Assembly (NCBI GenBank): GCA_030386875.1
Contig: CM059579.1
Location: 89,718,253-89,782,252 of the forward strand
Reading direction: 5' to 3'
Origin: Morinoia aosen
Lineage: Eukaryota > Arthropoda > Malacostraca > Amphipoda > Talitridae
DNA length: 64,000 nucleotides
The position numbers were made by a program, and so were the translations under genes. Below the pieces are notes generated by a model. It saw only the letters and a program-made list of their open reading frames with translations. It had not been told where the DNA came from and did no database searches. This document shows positions 11,663-23,901 of this stretch, piece after piece. The stretch's first letter is position 1. Each line of letters opens with the position of its first letter.

Positions 11663-12374
11663 TGCGGAAAGTTTTGCAAAGCAGAAGTCCGGGAAATTTT
11701 AGTTTTAAAATTTCTGGGAAATTTTAGCCCTTTTGTAGGACACTCGGACTACAAGGTCTGTGATCCGAACATCCTCCGGTAACGAAAGGGTTAAATGATC
11801 ATGCGTACCTAACTGCAAAACGTCATTTAACGGGAGATTCTAGATAAATATACCGTTATAACGATCAGCTAGGACTGGGACGAACACAGTCTCCTGAATA
11901 TTAGGAAGAATAGATGCTTTCTGCAGTGCGTTCCAGTGAAGCTCTTGTTAGCGCATGCTTGTTTTTACCTGACAATCTAAATGGCTTGCAAGAATAATGC
12001 CATTCAGTTATATTATTTATCGAACAGTGGAAGAATTAAAGGAAGAAGGGGGAATATCAAAACATGGCACTAAGGAAGCCTGATAAATGACCCTGTGGAA
12101 GAAACTACGGAAGACATTATGGAAGTCAGACATCATGGAATAACGACGATCTGGACAGATACTCCGAAGTAAGATCGCAATATTTTGACCAATACTGATG
12201 ACAGTCGAAATGCCAAGGCATTCAGCGATGACTGAGCCGAGCACTTGCTCGATCGAGCAGCGCTGACGCTGGGCACCAGCGAGTGGCGAGTGCGAGGGCA
12301 ACACCGCGCGAGTCACGAGTTTCAAGGCTCCTTCCTTTGCGGTTTGGCGCTCAGCCAAAACACTCTATTGTAAT
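11663..12374. other. No recognised feature; one unassigned minus-strand ORF
   Basis: The minus-strand ORF 12017-12358 (113 codons, Met start) contains a hydrophobic middle and ends SSFNSSTVR. It is not recognisable, and the GC-rich part at 12230-12330 is open in more than one frame. I do not call it a gene. Confidence 0.4.
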
Positions 12375-12500
12375 GGCTAGCTAAGTAGTAGTAGTAGTTA
12401 TAGTGGTAGTTGAAGTAGTAATATTAGTAGTTGTGGTAGTAGGGGTGGTATTAGTAGTACTAGTAGTGGTGGTGGTTGGGGGTAGTGGTACTAGTAGAGG
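12375..12500. repeat. AGT/GGT trinucleotide-rich simple sequence
   Basis: Imperfect runs of AGTAGTAGT, GTGGTAGT and GGTGGTGGT over about 125 bp. Confidence 0.85.
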
Positions 12501-13310
12501 CTATCTAACTGAGGCAACTATCTAAAATGAGGTAGATTTGATCACAGCCTATTCTCGATATCAATAAAAGTCTTAGCTTTTTTGAGGGATGTTCTGAATG
12601 CAGCGTACAGTATTTCATGAGCGAGCTTACATTCATAGTCTGAATGTTGAGGTAACATCGAATTCCTCATTCGGGGCTGAACGATTCTTTAGCACACATT
12701 GAATAAAGCTCTCGACACAAACAAGATGATATATTCAACACAAACAAAATGAAATATTAAACACATGCAAGACCAACACAGATCACGAATCATCAGCACA
12801 GTAGATGCAAACGAGCCGCCAATAGACTGGTCAGCTCAAGAGACCGGCACGCGGTCCAGCGCTCGGACGGCAGAGAACAATGGAGCGTTGGCTGCCCCTC
12901 TGCGGGGTGCCGCGTAAATCACGCGCTGAACAGCGTAATGAGAGACGTGAGCTGACACGCGTAAACAAAAACACGTAGCTCTGCAAAATACGCGCGTGAG
13001 CAAACGACTTACTAATGCGCGCGTGAGCAAATGACTTACTAATGTGCGTGCTCGTGCGAACTTGAAGGTCCATTTTGAAGCGATCCAGGATGCGTGCATT
13101 CGATCTGACCTGCTAATGCGTCGTCAAACTCGTCATTCATTCGTTATTGCTTTGTAAAACTCCTCATTTAAAATAATATAGGAAATGTAAAGATGTTATT
13201 CTGTTCAAGGCTGTCTAACATCAAAGGGCAAAAAGGGTGTTTTCAAGTGTCTTTTTCCACTGAGATTAAACACGAGGAAACTTAGCCTACGTCCAGAAGT
13301 TGAAGTTGAA
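12501..13310. other. No recognised gene; GC-rich patch with short duplication
   Basis: A roughly 27-bp segment containing GCGCGCGTGAGCAAA and GACTTACTAATG occurs twice at 12990-13045. The CpG-rich 12830-13080 gives overlapping minus-strand ORFs (80 and 87 codons) with possible AG acceptors, but nothing recognisable. Confidence 0.4.
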
Positions 13311-13493
13311 CATGTTGACTGCGGTGTGTTCAACTGAAGTTTAATATTCCACTCAAATTTAAAGTCAAAAGTTGTTAGCAATTTTATGAATAGCAAACAT
13401 TATCTGGGTCCATTAAATACTGTTAATTTCAAAAGATTTTATACATATTTTCGAACGACCCACCGGCGGCTCGTATCGCCAGCAAGGTGTCAA
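13311..13493 (+). mobile_element. TTAA-type MITE, worn copy (family 1)
   Basis: Starts CATGTTGACTGCGGTGTG, with the core AACTGAAGTTTAATATTCCA and the subterminal CCACCGGCGGCTCG, and ends CGCCAGCAAGGTGTCAA. The TTAA flanks are lost. Confidence 0.65.
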
Positions 13494-14365
13494 GGGACAT
13501 CATCAAGGCACAAAATTTCAAAATCTCGGTTGGCACAGATCGCTACGCTAGTAAAAGCATCCGCAAGGAATAAAGTTGTGACTGGTCAAAAGTAGTGCAC
13601 AAGTTGCATCATAGGAGACCTTAATAGTGATGGGTGAGCTGTGTATAAAATCATCTCAGCAGAGAATCTACGTGAAGTAAATATAAGGTATTTTTGAGCA
13701 CCGCTGACACGGACATACACGCTATAGCACGAGAAGCAAATTTGGGAATGAGCATTAATGGTCGTCTTTAAGAAAAGCGTTAAAGGACGGAAAAATATTC
13801 GAGAGCTGATCGTCGCACTTAGCATACAAATGAAGATGGGTCATGTTTGCGCTGTACTCTACGGGGGCGATCGTAAATTGAGTCCCATCCTCCCAACATA
13901 ACTACGCTGGACAGGAGGCGAGCAGTCGAGTCTAAAGAATGTAGAGCGGGGAAAATTTAGCACCCACTTACACCATGACCGTATTGATCTCTGGAAGCGA
14001 ACCGTGGCATCGCTTCGGTTATGATTTTAATGAAACATTAAGACTGGAAGCTTCTCTACGCATGCGTGGGGTCGACTCGGGCCTATCGCTTCTTTGTGTT
14101 TGCTGGAGCGACTCGAGTTGTTTGGGTAGAGGTCAAAATGCGGCCGACCTCGCAAGGTAAACTGGTGATGTGCTTGCCAAGCACACGGAACACAATAAGG
14201 AACATCAAATTAATGTAGAATGAAGGCTATATTGATAGCATATACATCCGATCTTGAGGTAGAATATGAAGATGAAATTTCTTTTGGTATTTCACGTGAG
14301 CAGTGGTACAAGAAGCTGAAATTAGCCAGCCCAGAGCGTTTCAAAATTCGATCGAAAGCAGAATA
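13494..14365. other. No recognised feature
   Basis: Plus-strand ORF 13975-14160 (61 codons) is CpG-containing but has no recognisable content. A minus-strand GGT/GTAAGT donor-like site at 13969 has no plausible exon upstream of it. Confidence 0.45.
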
Positions 14366-14690
14366 GTCTTTAGTTTATTTTAGTCGTTAGTTTTAGCCTC
14401 CCGACCCGCAGCAACAAATGCGATCCAAAGAGAGGAAGGAGGAAGGCACCATTTAGTATGGAGTTAAGGAAAGGGCATAGAAACAGTAAATTGTGAAAGA
14501 AGATTAAGAAACAAGACCAAAGTTGAAGAAGGAAGTAGTAGGTGCTGAAAAACAGGACAGCAGAGAACCGAAAAAAGATGGTCCTTAACATAACAAAAAC
14601 ATTTTATTTCAACAAAAAGAAAGCCTACCAAATTCTCAGCTCGGGACCTCACTTTGTCCCCCTGGGAGCGCGCAGAATAGTCTTTTGGAA
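14366..14690 (-). mobile_element. 361-bp retroposed element (family 2)
   Basis: Good copy: TTAGTTTTAGCCTCCCGACC, CACCATTTAGTATGGAGTTA, AAAAACAGGACAGCAG, ATTTCAACAAAAAGAAAGCC and CCCCCTGGGAGCGC. It ends just inside the expected 5' end. Confidence 0.85.
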
Positions 14691-16016
14691 ATAAAAGGCT
14701 CATTGGCAAATAATATTTAAAAATAGGCAAAAGGCGGCGAAGAATCTAACGAGCAATTAAGATTTTAATGTCGCTTGAAAAGTTGCGGTTTGATTCCCTT
14801 GGGAGGAAATTCGGTAACTTACAACTGAGATGTATATTGTTCACTATATGACCTCACGGTAGCTCATGAAATCGTACGAAAATGAGAGCTTTCATGATCC
14901 TACAAAGAACGTTTCTCCACATATTAAGCACGCACTTCAACAAAATCAAAATAAATTCATGTCTTGACATTTAATGATGCTTTTACACGCAAGGTGAACA
15001 CACTCAGAGTACATGGTATCGAACAGCTACCTCATTATGATGGCTGCAACCGACGTACTCCGCACAGCGGTTAAAAGAACATAACTGCTGAAGCTTCGGC
15101 AGCGCTCGGCGTAATAGCAGCGTGTCGATACCGCGCCGCTAAAACACAAGATATTTTAGCCCTGCCATTGATTTCCCTTAAAATGAACTGAACTAAAGGG
15201 CTACCAATATCACTACTTAAATAAGCGTGCAATAATAACGGTGCGATCGAGTTCGTATTTCGTATCGAAGCCTCGACGTCTTGAAATCACAGTTGCGTTG
15301 TCCATCGCCTGTAACTGCTGTGATAAGACGGCCGAGTATGCTACGATTTATGCGGTCATCATAGCTTCGATGCACGCTTTCTTGTAGATATATGTCTGTC
15401 TTCGTTGGAAGAAATCTCAGCTCAAATGTAAGACGTGAATTACAGCAGCGGAGTGCGGGTTCGCTGTTTGACAATGCCTGGAAAATGGGGCAATTTTGAG
15501 AAATGTTGCACCGAAATCATCGCAGTTCCGTGTGCTGTGTTTGAAGATCACTTACGCTCCACATCGACGGGTGACTAAATAATTAGCTCGAGCCCCTCAT
15601 GAGTACACCAGCAGAGTGCCGGGTAAACTGAGGGACCTCTTAGCACAGCTCGCAAAATTATGGCTTACGGTTTCTTCTTTCAGAAAAAGCTTGAGTTTGG
15701 AAGTGCGGGCGATCGAAGAATTCGTGAACAAGAGCGACCTCATTTTAATATAATTTCGTTCCCTCTGTAATGATTGGAGGCGATACAGAAATGTTCCTGG
15801 ACGTGCAGCACGTTATTAAGGTGAGAGCTTGGCAAGAATTAGGCACTTTGTTTCAATGCCTTATATTTTTTAATACGTTTTCACTTAAAAATTCATTACT
15901 GAAGTTACTTTTTATTCGAACCGAGCACCTCATTTTCTTTTTCTGTAGAAATCGTAAATGCAGAATTTTTGTACCCTGAATTAAAACTACATAACTAAGC
16001 ACACAGAAATTGCAAC
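14691..16016. other. No confirmed gene; one plus-strand first-exon-like segment
   Basis: At 15770-15820 an ATG is followed by 17 codons (MIGGDTEMFLDVQHVIK) and then AAG/GTGAGA, a consensus donor. Too short to identify. The rest (AT-rich, ORFs 15217-15474 minus and 15770-15979 plus) shows nothing recognisable. Confidence 0.3.
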
Positions 16017-16236
16017 TTAACGCGTTGCCACCCACCGGTGAGTCATGCTCAAATTTTTCCTGCTGTGAAATGACCCATCGGTGGGTCGTTTGGAAAAGTT
16101 GCTAACGATCTTTTTAAAATTAATGGTATTTAATAGACCCACTTAACACGTTTAGTGTTTATTAAATTTCAAACAACTTTTGAATTTAAATTTGAGTTGA
16201 ACGTTTAACTTCAGTTTAACCCATCGCAGTGTTGAG
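16017..16236 (-). mobile_element. TTAA-type MITE (family 1)
   Basis: Begins TTAACGCGTTGCCACCCACC and ends GTTTAACCCATCGCAGTG. The A-T rich middle ends TTGAATTTAAATTTGAGTTG, as in the copies at 28995 and 40192. Contains two GGTG/CACC blocks (CCACCGGTGAGTC and CCATCGGTGGGTC). Confidence 0.7.
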
Positions 16237-17075
16237 GCGCGTCCTGAAGCCAGTTTTATAAACTGCGAATAAATCAGAGCAGCCATTTCCTATAAAATGT
16301 TGGTTGCAGGTCATTCAGTTGTGGTGCCACATGTTCAGTCAAAAGGTCAAGTTAAACATTTTCAGAAATTAAGGTCTCGTTGAAGAAACATGGGCCAAAT
16401 GATGAGGCTATGCTGCAGCGAACAACCCAAGAAATCGAGTACCGGCTTGAATTCACTAGAACAAATCTGAATAAAATATCCTATCAGAATTGCATATGAA
16501 ATAAATTTTTAAAGGGTAAAGAGACTTTATGGATTCCCTTAATTTATCCTATCTATGTGTGATTAATTGGCAGTTAAAAACAAGTTTTGCAATCAATACA
16601 ACTGTTCATTTTGCTAATTTATCCAAAAATGGCGTCAACCAAAATTCACAAGACGATGAGGTACAGATACATAAACATAGGCAGAAGCATCCATCTGAAA
16701 ATGCAACTTGTTTAAATACGCTGTGACATCAACAATTTGCCTCATATTTGTAGCGGTTATTCCATTTCCCTATTCATTTGAGCTTTCTTGCGTTTATAGA
16801 GCGCGTAGGAGAGGGAGAGGCCAAGCAAGAATAGGACAATGGAGGCGCAAATGGGAGAGTCGTGTTCCGACCGCTGAGGGCAGGGAGGGGAGTGAGGGCT
16901 GGGAGGGGAGTGAGAAGAGTGAGGGAAGAAGAAGAGTGAGGGGAGTGATGTAGAGGAGGAGCAAGGGGTGCTAGAGAGAAAGGAAATAAAGAAGTAAGAA
17001 AAAAGAAAGAGGTGAGAGTAGATAAAGAGAGAGAGTGAGAAGGAGGTAACTCTCGAAGATTATTGTTACATTGGT
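16237..17075. other. No confirmed gene; purine-rich tract at 16800-17050
   Basis: At 16390-16470 a 26-codon ORF begins MGQMMRLCCSEQPKK after a good AAACATGG context. It has an N-myristoylation-like Met-Gly and a Cys pair, but no supporting exon. 16800-17050 is almost pure GGGAGTGAGGG-type purine sequence. Confidence 0.35.
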
Positions 17076-17360
17076 TAGTTTTAGCCTAACACAAAGGGTA
17101 TCTCATACGAGCAAAGAGGAGGGACCACTTGGTCCTTGACTGTCGAAAACGAGGAATCTTTTCACAAGGTCTGTTCCCATACACGGTACTCTACTCGATA
17201 CTCTAAGTGGTTCTAAGGGAGAAGTGAAGCAAGTGCAGGAAAAGAGTAAAGACTGAAGAAGACGGTGTACGAGAGGTTGGTAGCGAAACCAATAACTAAT
17301 ATAAGTGAAAAGCGGTGGAAATAAAGAAAAAAGAGAAGTGCAAGACAAAAAACTACCTTG
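17076..17360 (-). mobile_element. Diverged copy related to family 2
   Basis: TTAGTTTTAGCCTAACAC, then ACGAGGAATCTTTTCACAAGG and TGTTCCCATACACGG, with a purine-rich remainder. Same subfamily as 4950-5180 and 45590-45865. Confidence 0.55.
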
Positions 17361-17534
17361 CTAAGTGGAGAACAAGGCCAAAAAAAGAGGTAAAATAGAA
17401 AGTAATTGCTTGTTGGATGCCAATTTATCAACAAGGGGAGTGATAAAACAGACGAATGAGGTGAACAGAAAGCGATACGACATGCGTGCCGTACATGGCA
17501 GCAGCGCGCACATAGAGCCCTGTGACCGATACTG

Positions 17535-18815
17535 AAAGGAGTGAGTGAGGGGTGCGTATAGTGAGGGGTGCGTATAGTGAGGGGTGCGTATAGTGAGGGG
17601 TGCGTAGAGTGAGGGGTGCGTAGAGTGAGGGGTGCGTAGAGTGAGGGGTGCGTAGAGTGAGGGGTGCGTAGAGTGAGGGGTGCGTATAGTGAGGGGTGCG
17701 TATAGTGAGGGGTGCGTATAGTGAGGGGTGCGTATAGTGAGGGGTGCGTATAGTGAGGGGTGCGTATAGTGAGGGGTGCGTAGAGTGAGGGGTGCGTAGA
17801 GTGAGGGGTGCGTAGAGTGAGGGGTGCGTAGAGTGAGGGGTGAGTATAGTGAGGGGTGCGTATAGTGAGGGGTGCGTATAGTGAGGGGTGCGTATAGTGA
17901 GGGGTGCGTATAGTGAGGGGTGCGTAGAGTGAGGGGTGCGTATAGTGAGGGGTGCGTATAGTGAGGGGTGCGTAGAGTGAGGGGTGCGTAGAGTGAGGGG
18001 TGTGTAGAGTGAGGGGTGCGTATAGTGAGGGGTGCGTATAGTGAGGGGTGCGTATAGTGAGGGGTGCGTATAGTGAGGGGTGCGTATAGTGAGGGGTGCG
18101 TAGAGTGAAGGGTGCGTAGAGTGAGGGGTGCGAAGAGTGAGGGGTGCGTAGAGTGAGGGGCGCGTAGAGTGAGGGGCGCGTAGAGCGAGGGGCGCGTAGA
18201 GTGAGGGGCGCGTAGAGTGAGGGGCGCGTAGAGTGAGGGGCGCGTAGAGTGAGGGGCGCGTAGAGTGAGGGGCGCGTAGAGTGAGGGGCGCGTAGAGTGA
18301 GGGGCGCGTAGAGTGAGGGGCGCGTAGAGTGAGGGGCGCGTAGAGTGAGGGGCGCGTAGAGTGAGGGGCGCGTAGAGTGAGGGGTGCGTAGAGTGAGGGG
18401 CGCGAAGAGTGAGGGGCGCGTAGAGTGAGGGGCGCGTAGAGTGAGGGGCGCGTAGAGTGAGGGGTGCGTAGAGTGAGGGGCGCGTAGAGTGAGGGGCGCG
18501 TAGAGTGAGGGGCGCGTAGAGTGAGGGACGCGTAGAGTGAGGGGCGCATAGAGTGAGGGGCGCGTAGAGTGAGGGGTGCGTAGAGTGAGGGGTGCGTAGA
18601 GTGAGGGGTGCGTAGAGTGAGGGGTGCGTAGAGTGAGGGGTGCGTGGAGTGAGGGGTGCGTGGAGTGAGGGGTGCGTGGAGTGAGGGGTGTGTGGAGTGA
18701 GGGGTGCGTAGAGTGAGGGGTGCGTAGAGTGAGGAGTGCGTAGAGTGAGGGGTGCGTAGAGTGAGGGGCGTGTAGAGTGAGGGGCGTGTAGAGTGAGGGG
18801 TGTGTAGAGTGAGGG
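17535..18815. repeat. Minisatellite, 16-bp G-rich unit
   Basis: About 80 copies of GTGAGGGGTGCGTAGA. Variants are grouped in blocks: GTGCGTATA types mainly 17550-18100, GCGCGTAGA 18150-18570, GTGCGTGGA 18640-18700. Every unit has GGGG on the plus strand. Minus-strand ORFs of 514 and 373 codons are artefacts. Confidence 0.96.
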
Positions 18816-18819
18816 GTAT

Positions 18820-19524
18820 GCAGTCTGTATTGATGAATGGAAAAAGCAGCTGAGGAATTGAAGAATAAATGTTGGAGTTACGAGAGAAAATGCTAAAAAG
18901 AACAATTACTTATATTCATTGAATTTGAATCGCTGCCTTTAAGTTCGCCCATCGAGACTTATCAAGAAGCAAAATTTTCCACCAACTCTCTCCAAGAAAA
19001 ATACAGCCACGGGGAATATTTTTACTGGATGTATTCTTAGGAAAGAGAGCAATTGGTATTTCGAGTCAACTTAAAGTGAAGGCCGAGGGATTTCACCACT
19101 GTATGATAACCGATAAAACAGAGCACAGCACGTTGGTTAGGTGAATAATGGAACTAAAACTTAAAATTTAGTTCTTTAGAGACGACGCAACAGAGCGAAA
19201 GGTGCGCTAGTTAAAAAGACAAGCGGTGACGCACGAACTTAGAGAGTCTCCTTTTAATTCTGTCTTCAATATGTGGACACATTCTGGCACGGTTTTGGCG
19301 TCATAACTGTTGTGGAAATGACAGGTCCTACTATATTTAATGCTGCGTTAAGTGTACGTATTTCATGAACTATACACATAAAACAAGTATACTATACTAA
19401 AAACTATACACTATACACCTTGCGTAAAGTGTTCGTATCTCATGAACTATGTATACACCCATAAGAACCTCAGAGAGAAAAAAATATTTTCTCATCCACT
19501 GAGAACCAAGATTAATTGATTATA
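18820..19524. other. No recognised feature
   Basis: AT-rich, without long ORFs. A local duplication of CATGAACTAT and ACTATACAC motifs lies at 19360-19450. Confidence 0.5.
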
Positions 19525-19860
19525 ACTTAGTTTTAGCTTTCCATAACACAACAAAAATGTTCAAAGAGTGGAAGGATGAAGGCACTATTTAGAATGGAGT
19601 TACGGGAACGTGGGATCTATGCACAAGGAGTGTTCCCGCACAGGATCCCGTGCGAATAGAAAGAGCAAGTTGAGAAGGATCGTTAGGAAACGAGATAAAA
19701 TCTGAAGACAAAGTCAGACTTACTGAAAAACAAGACAGCAGTACACCGAAAAAGGATGGGCCTTAACACAACAACAACAAAAAAAACATTTCAGTTCAAG
19801 AAAAAGAAGGCCTACCCAATTCTCAGCTCGGGACCTCACATTTCCCTCCTATGAGAGCTA
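19525..19860 (-). mobile_element. 361-bp retroposed element (family 2), diverged
   Basis: TTAGTTTTAGCTTTCC, GGCACTATTTAGAATGGAGT, GAAAAACAAGACAGCAG, GGATGGGCCTTAACAC and TCAGCTCGGGACCTCAC. Contains an additional GTGTTCCCGCACAGG block that links it to the diverged subfamily. Confidence 0.75.
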
Positions 19861-20370
19861 ATTATCGAGAACCAAGCCACTCGAGAATACTCATATCTAT
19901 GACTCGTCCATAGTACGACCTTACGAGTGAGCTTATTGGAAGAACAAGCGAACTGGAGCACATGCCAGACGGATCCGTTGCTCTCTGTCCGAAAGTAGAC
20001 AGAACAGCAATGACGGACAGGCGGATAGAGAGACAGGAAGAAGCGACAGACAGATGAGCAGCGCTGCGTTAGCGCAGACAGATGACTGGGCAAACATCCA
20101 GACAGACAGACAGGCAGACAGACAGACCGGTCACTCGATACCGTCCTGCCTGCCGGGAACAAATAATACAACCACTGGTGCTTCTGCTTGCTTGCGTCTG
20201 GCTGGCCGCTGCCTCTACTTTTGTGTTAAATTTATCGTCAGAATCGCATCGGTTCTCTTAAATATTTGTGGTGAGGCAAAGATGAGTTTTAGTTAAACGT
20301 TTAGTTAAACGTAAATCTAATTGCTGAAGCGTCCACACAATACGCTGGAACACATACACTTGGCGTGCGC
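19861..20370. other. GACA-rich simple sequence and single-copy DNA
   Basis: A CAGACAGACAGACAGG tract lies at about 20098-20128 within otherwise unremarkable sequence. The overlapping ORFs on both strands are not recognisable. Confidence 0.5.
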
Positions 20371-21180
20371 TGCAACGCCTGCTGCAACGGGTGCTGCAAC
20401 GCGTGCTGCAAGGCGTGCTGCAACACGTGCTGCAACACGTGCTGCAACACGTGCTGCAACACATGCTGCAACGCGTGCTGCAACGCGTGCTGCAACGCGT
20501 GCTGCAACGCGTGCTTCAACGCGTGCTGCAACGCGTGCTGCAACGCGTGCTGCAACGCCTGCTGCAACGCCTGCTGCAACGGGTGCTGTAACGGGTGCTG
20601 CAACGCGTGCTGCAACGCGTGCTGCAACACGTGCTGCAACACGTGCTGCAACACATGCTGCAACGCGTGCTGCAACGCGTGCTGCAACACGTGCTGCAAC
20701 ACGTGCTGCAACACGTGCTGCAACACATGCTGCAACGCGTGCTGCAACGCGTGCTGCAACGCGTGCTGCAACGCGTGCTGCAACACGTGCTGCAACACGT
20801 GCTGCAACGCGTGCTGCAACGCGTGCTGCAACGCGTGCTGCAACACGTGCTGCAACACGTGCTGCAACGCGTGCTGCAACGCGTGCTGCAACACGTGCTG
20901 CAACGCGTGCTGCAACGCGTGCTGCAACGCGTGCTGCAACACGTGCTGCAACACGTGCTACAAAACGTGCTACAACACGTGCTAAAACACGTCCTTAAAC
21001 ACGTGCTGCAACGCGTGCTACAACGCGTGTTACAACGCGTGCTGCAACGCGTGCTGCAACACGTGTTGCAACACGTGCTACAACACGTGCTACAACACGT
21101 GCTACAACACGTGCTGCAACACGTGCTACAACGTGCTGCAACGCGTGCTGCAACGCGCGGTGCAACGCGTGCTGCAGCGC
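20371..21180. repeat. Minisatellite, 12-bp unit
   Basis: About 67 copies of GCTGCAACGCGT, alternating with GCTGCAACACGT. The period is a multiple of three, so all six frames are open, giving ORFs of 200-240 codons that are artefacts. Units decay to GCTACAACACGT between 20955 and 21130. Confidence 0.96.
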
Positions 21181-21895
21181 GTGAGACGCTCCCACGCGCT
21201 ACCCTCACGCCGCGCGAGGGCACGTGCTCACACAATCGGAGATGATGCGGCGAAACTTCGAAACGATCATCAAATGAACTTCATCAATTGCGGAAGTTTT
21301 TGTCTGGGGCGTATAAAGGTGAGAGCCGAACTGCTGCTACTCGCGAAAAATTGTGGCTGGAACTTTTATTTTGTTTTCAGAGTTCAAAGAATTTTTTCAA
21401 TAACGCAGGGATATATTTACTGCGAATGTACATAAGTATTTAAACGGTGAATGAAGAAAAGTGAATGTCGTGCTGTACCTCAGAATTTAGGTGCGTATGA
21501 ATATAGGATAAAAATAGCTTCCTTTTTACTTTGCCTTAAATTGCCAATCAAGGATTTCGTATATTTCTGCAGTGCAAAAGTAATCATTTTTTGCAGAAAG
21601 AACATGGGAGAGCGTTCATTGACCACAGATCTAATGATATCAACAACTGTCATTCTGAACAAATAAATACACGGCTAAATCTCTTTAAAAAAAACGAATT
21701 TTTCTAAATTGAACTTTGGATCTGTACCAGAGATGAGGGAGAGCACAATTATGTTGAAGCTGAAAACTGCGTTGGATTACGTAAGAAAACAATCATGTTT
21801 CGATATGGAGACTCGAGTAGAGCTACGGACTCGTACACCAATGTAATTGTTTTCACCGGTTATAATTTCGCTGGAGTTCTTGCACGTAGCTAGAC
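21181..21895. other. No recognised feature
   Basis: A plus-strand AAAG/GTGAGA donor-like site at about 21319 follows 80 bp of open sequence after the array. Without an acceptor or recognisable peptide I do not call an exon. Confidence 0.4.
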
Positions 21896-22960
21896 TTCCT
21901 AGAAGTGTTCCTAGAAGTAGTGTTCCTAGAAGTAGTGTTCCTAGAAGTAGTGTTCCTAGAAGTAGTGTTCCTAGAAGTAGTGTTCCTAGAAGTAGTGTTC
22001 CTAGAAGTAGTGTTCCTAGAAGTAGTGTTCCTAGAAGTAGTGTTCCTAGAAGTAGTGTTCCTAGAAGTAGTGTTCCTAGAAGTAGTGTTCCTAGAAGTAG
22101 TGTTCCTAGAAGTAGTGTTCCTAGAAGTAGTGTTCCTAGAAGTAGTGTTCCTAGAAGTAGTGTTCCTAGAAGTAGTGTTCCTAGAAGAAGTGTTCCTAGA
22201 AGTAGTGATCCTAGAAGTAGTGATCCTAGAAGTAGTGTTCCTAGAAGTAGTGTTCCTAGAAGTAGTGTTCCTAGAAGTAGTGTTCCTAGAAGTAGTGTTC
22301 CTAGAAGAAGTGTTCCTAGAAGTAGTGTTCCTAGAAGAAGTGTTCCTAGAAGTAGTGATCCTAGAAGTAGTGATCCTAGAAGTAGTGTTCCTAGAAGTAG
22401 TGTTCCTAGAAGTAGTGTTCCTAGAAGAAGTGTTCCTAGAAGTAGTGATCCTAGAAGAAGTGTTCCTAGAAGTAGTGTTCCTAGAAGTAGTGTTCCTAGA
22501 AGTAGTGTTCCTAGAAGAAGTGTTCCTAGAAGTAGTGTTCCTAGAAGTAGTGTTCCTAGAAGTAGTGTTCCTAGAAGTAGTGTTCCTAGAAGTAGTGTTC
22601 CTAGAAGTAGTGTTCCTAGAAGTAGTGTTCCTAGAAGAAGTGTTCCTAGAAGTAGTGATCCTAGAAGAAGTGTTCCTAGAAGTAGTGATCCTAGAAGTAG
22701 TGATCCTAGAAGAAGTGTTCCTAGAAGTAGTGTTCCTAGAAGTAGTGTTCCTAGAAGTAGTGTTCCTAGAAGTAGTGTTCCTAGAAGTAGTGTTCCTAGA
22801 AGTAGTGTTCCTAGAAGAAGTGATCCTAGAAGTAGTGATCCTAGAAGAAGTGTTCCTAGAAGTTGTGTTCCTAGAAGTTGTGTTCCTAGAAGTAGTGTTC
22901 CTAGAAGTAGTGTTCCTAGAAGTAGTGTTCCTAGAAGTAGTGTTCCTAGAAGTGTTCCTT
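21896..22960. repeat. Minisatellite, 15-bp unit
   Basis: About 71 copies of CCTAGAAGTAGTGTT, with two common variants (CCTAGAAGAAGTGTT and CCTAGAAGTAGTGAT) that recur together, suggesting segmental copying of several units at a time. Long ORFs (406, 382 and 371 codons) are artefacts. Confidence 0.96.
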
Positions 22961-23509
22961 CTATTTTTCCAGGACACGCTGCAAGACTTCCTAGAAGTCA
23001 CCCATTTTGCTCCAAGCTGAACTTCTATCTCCTTGTGACTTCTCTCTCTCGTTTAAATCACATGTAACTAGAAGGGACTCCATTCGGATGCCTGGAGAAT
23101 TGCACTACTATATGAACGAATTTCAGAACCCCATTGTAAAGATGGCGATAACTTTTCCCAGGCTGCTGTCTGCAACGTGATAGGGATCATACTAAATACG
23201 TCGAATTGAGGTCCAGTTTGATTTTCTTCATTCAATATTCGGCCCAAATCCAGGACTGAGCAGAGTTCAAAAAGCAACAAAGTTCAGACACACTCAACAG
23301 AGGCCAGGAGTTGTACAAAATAATACTTTAACAACACACACATTTTGCTATTTTGGCAGAAATTCATATTGTCAGCAGCTTTCAATAAGGCAAACTTGAA
23401 AATCGGACATCAGTTGATCATATTTTCAGCTGCATTCACTAAAGCCATTTAAATAATCAGATACCAATTGAGAAGAACTGTGCAGTTTCATGAAAAATTG
23501 AATGCACGA

Positions 23510-23830
23510 TGAAACGGCCGTTTATATAAACATGTGGTTGTCTATGTGTGAATTGGGTGTTGATCAATTACTACGAAAGACTGTTTTCCCGAGGTTGTTC
23601 CTTACGCTCCATGCATGATGAAGTGAAGTTTAGAGGCGCAAGTTAGTGAGATCCCCGCTGTACAAGTTCATGAAAACTTCATTGCGTGTTGCAACCGCTG
23701 TTCGAATTAACGTTTATTGGTCTAGGATAAATAGGGCGTTGATCAGGTATGAAAGCCTGTATTCGATAAGTTGTTCTTTTCGGTTCATGAATGACGGAGT
23801 ATAGAGGCGCCAGTCCCTGAGATGCCCGTT
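23510..23830. repeat. Two-copy degenerate duplication, about 200-bp unit
   Basis: GTTTAT..GGGTGTTGATCA, AGGTTGTTCCTT, CATGCATGATGAAG, TTTAGAGGCGCAAGTTAGTG and GAGATCCCCG in the first copy recur in altered form at 23705-23830 (GTTTATTGG, GGGCGTTGATCA, AGTTGTTCTT, ATAGAGGCGCCAGTCC, GAGATGCCCG). Confidence 0.7.
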
Positions 23831-23901
23831 GATGATATCAAAACCGAGGGCGGGTGAGGGCACATTTGTTATGGCTCTGCGGCGAGGGTCGCGCGTGAGA
23901 G

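Noticed and set aside
12017-12358. 113-codon minus ORF as a transposase fragment
   Set aside because: No catalytic or helix-turn-helix motif, and no inverted ends around it.
20371-22960. CRISPR-like arrays
   Set aside because: Head-to-tail repeats without unique spacers, in a eukaryotic intron context; no cas genes.
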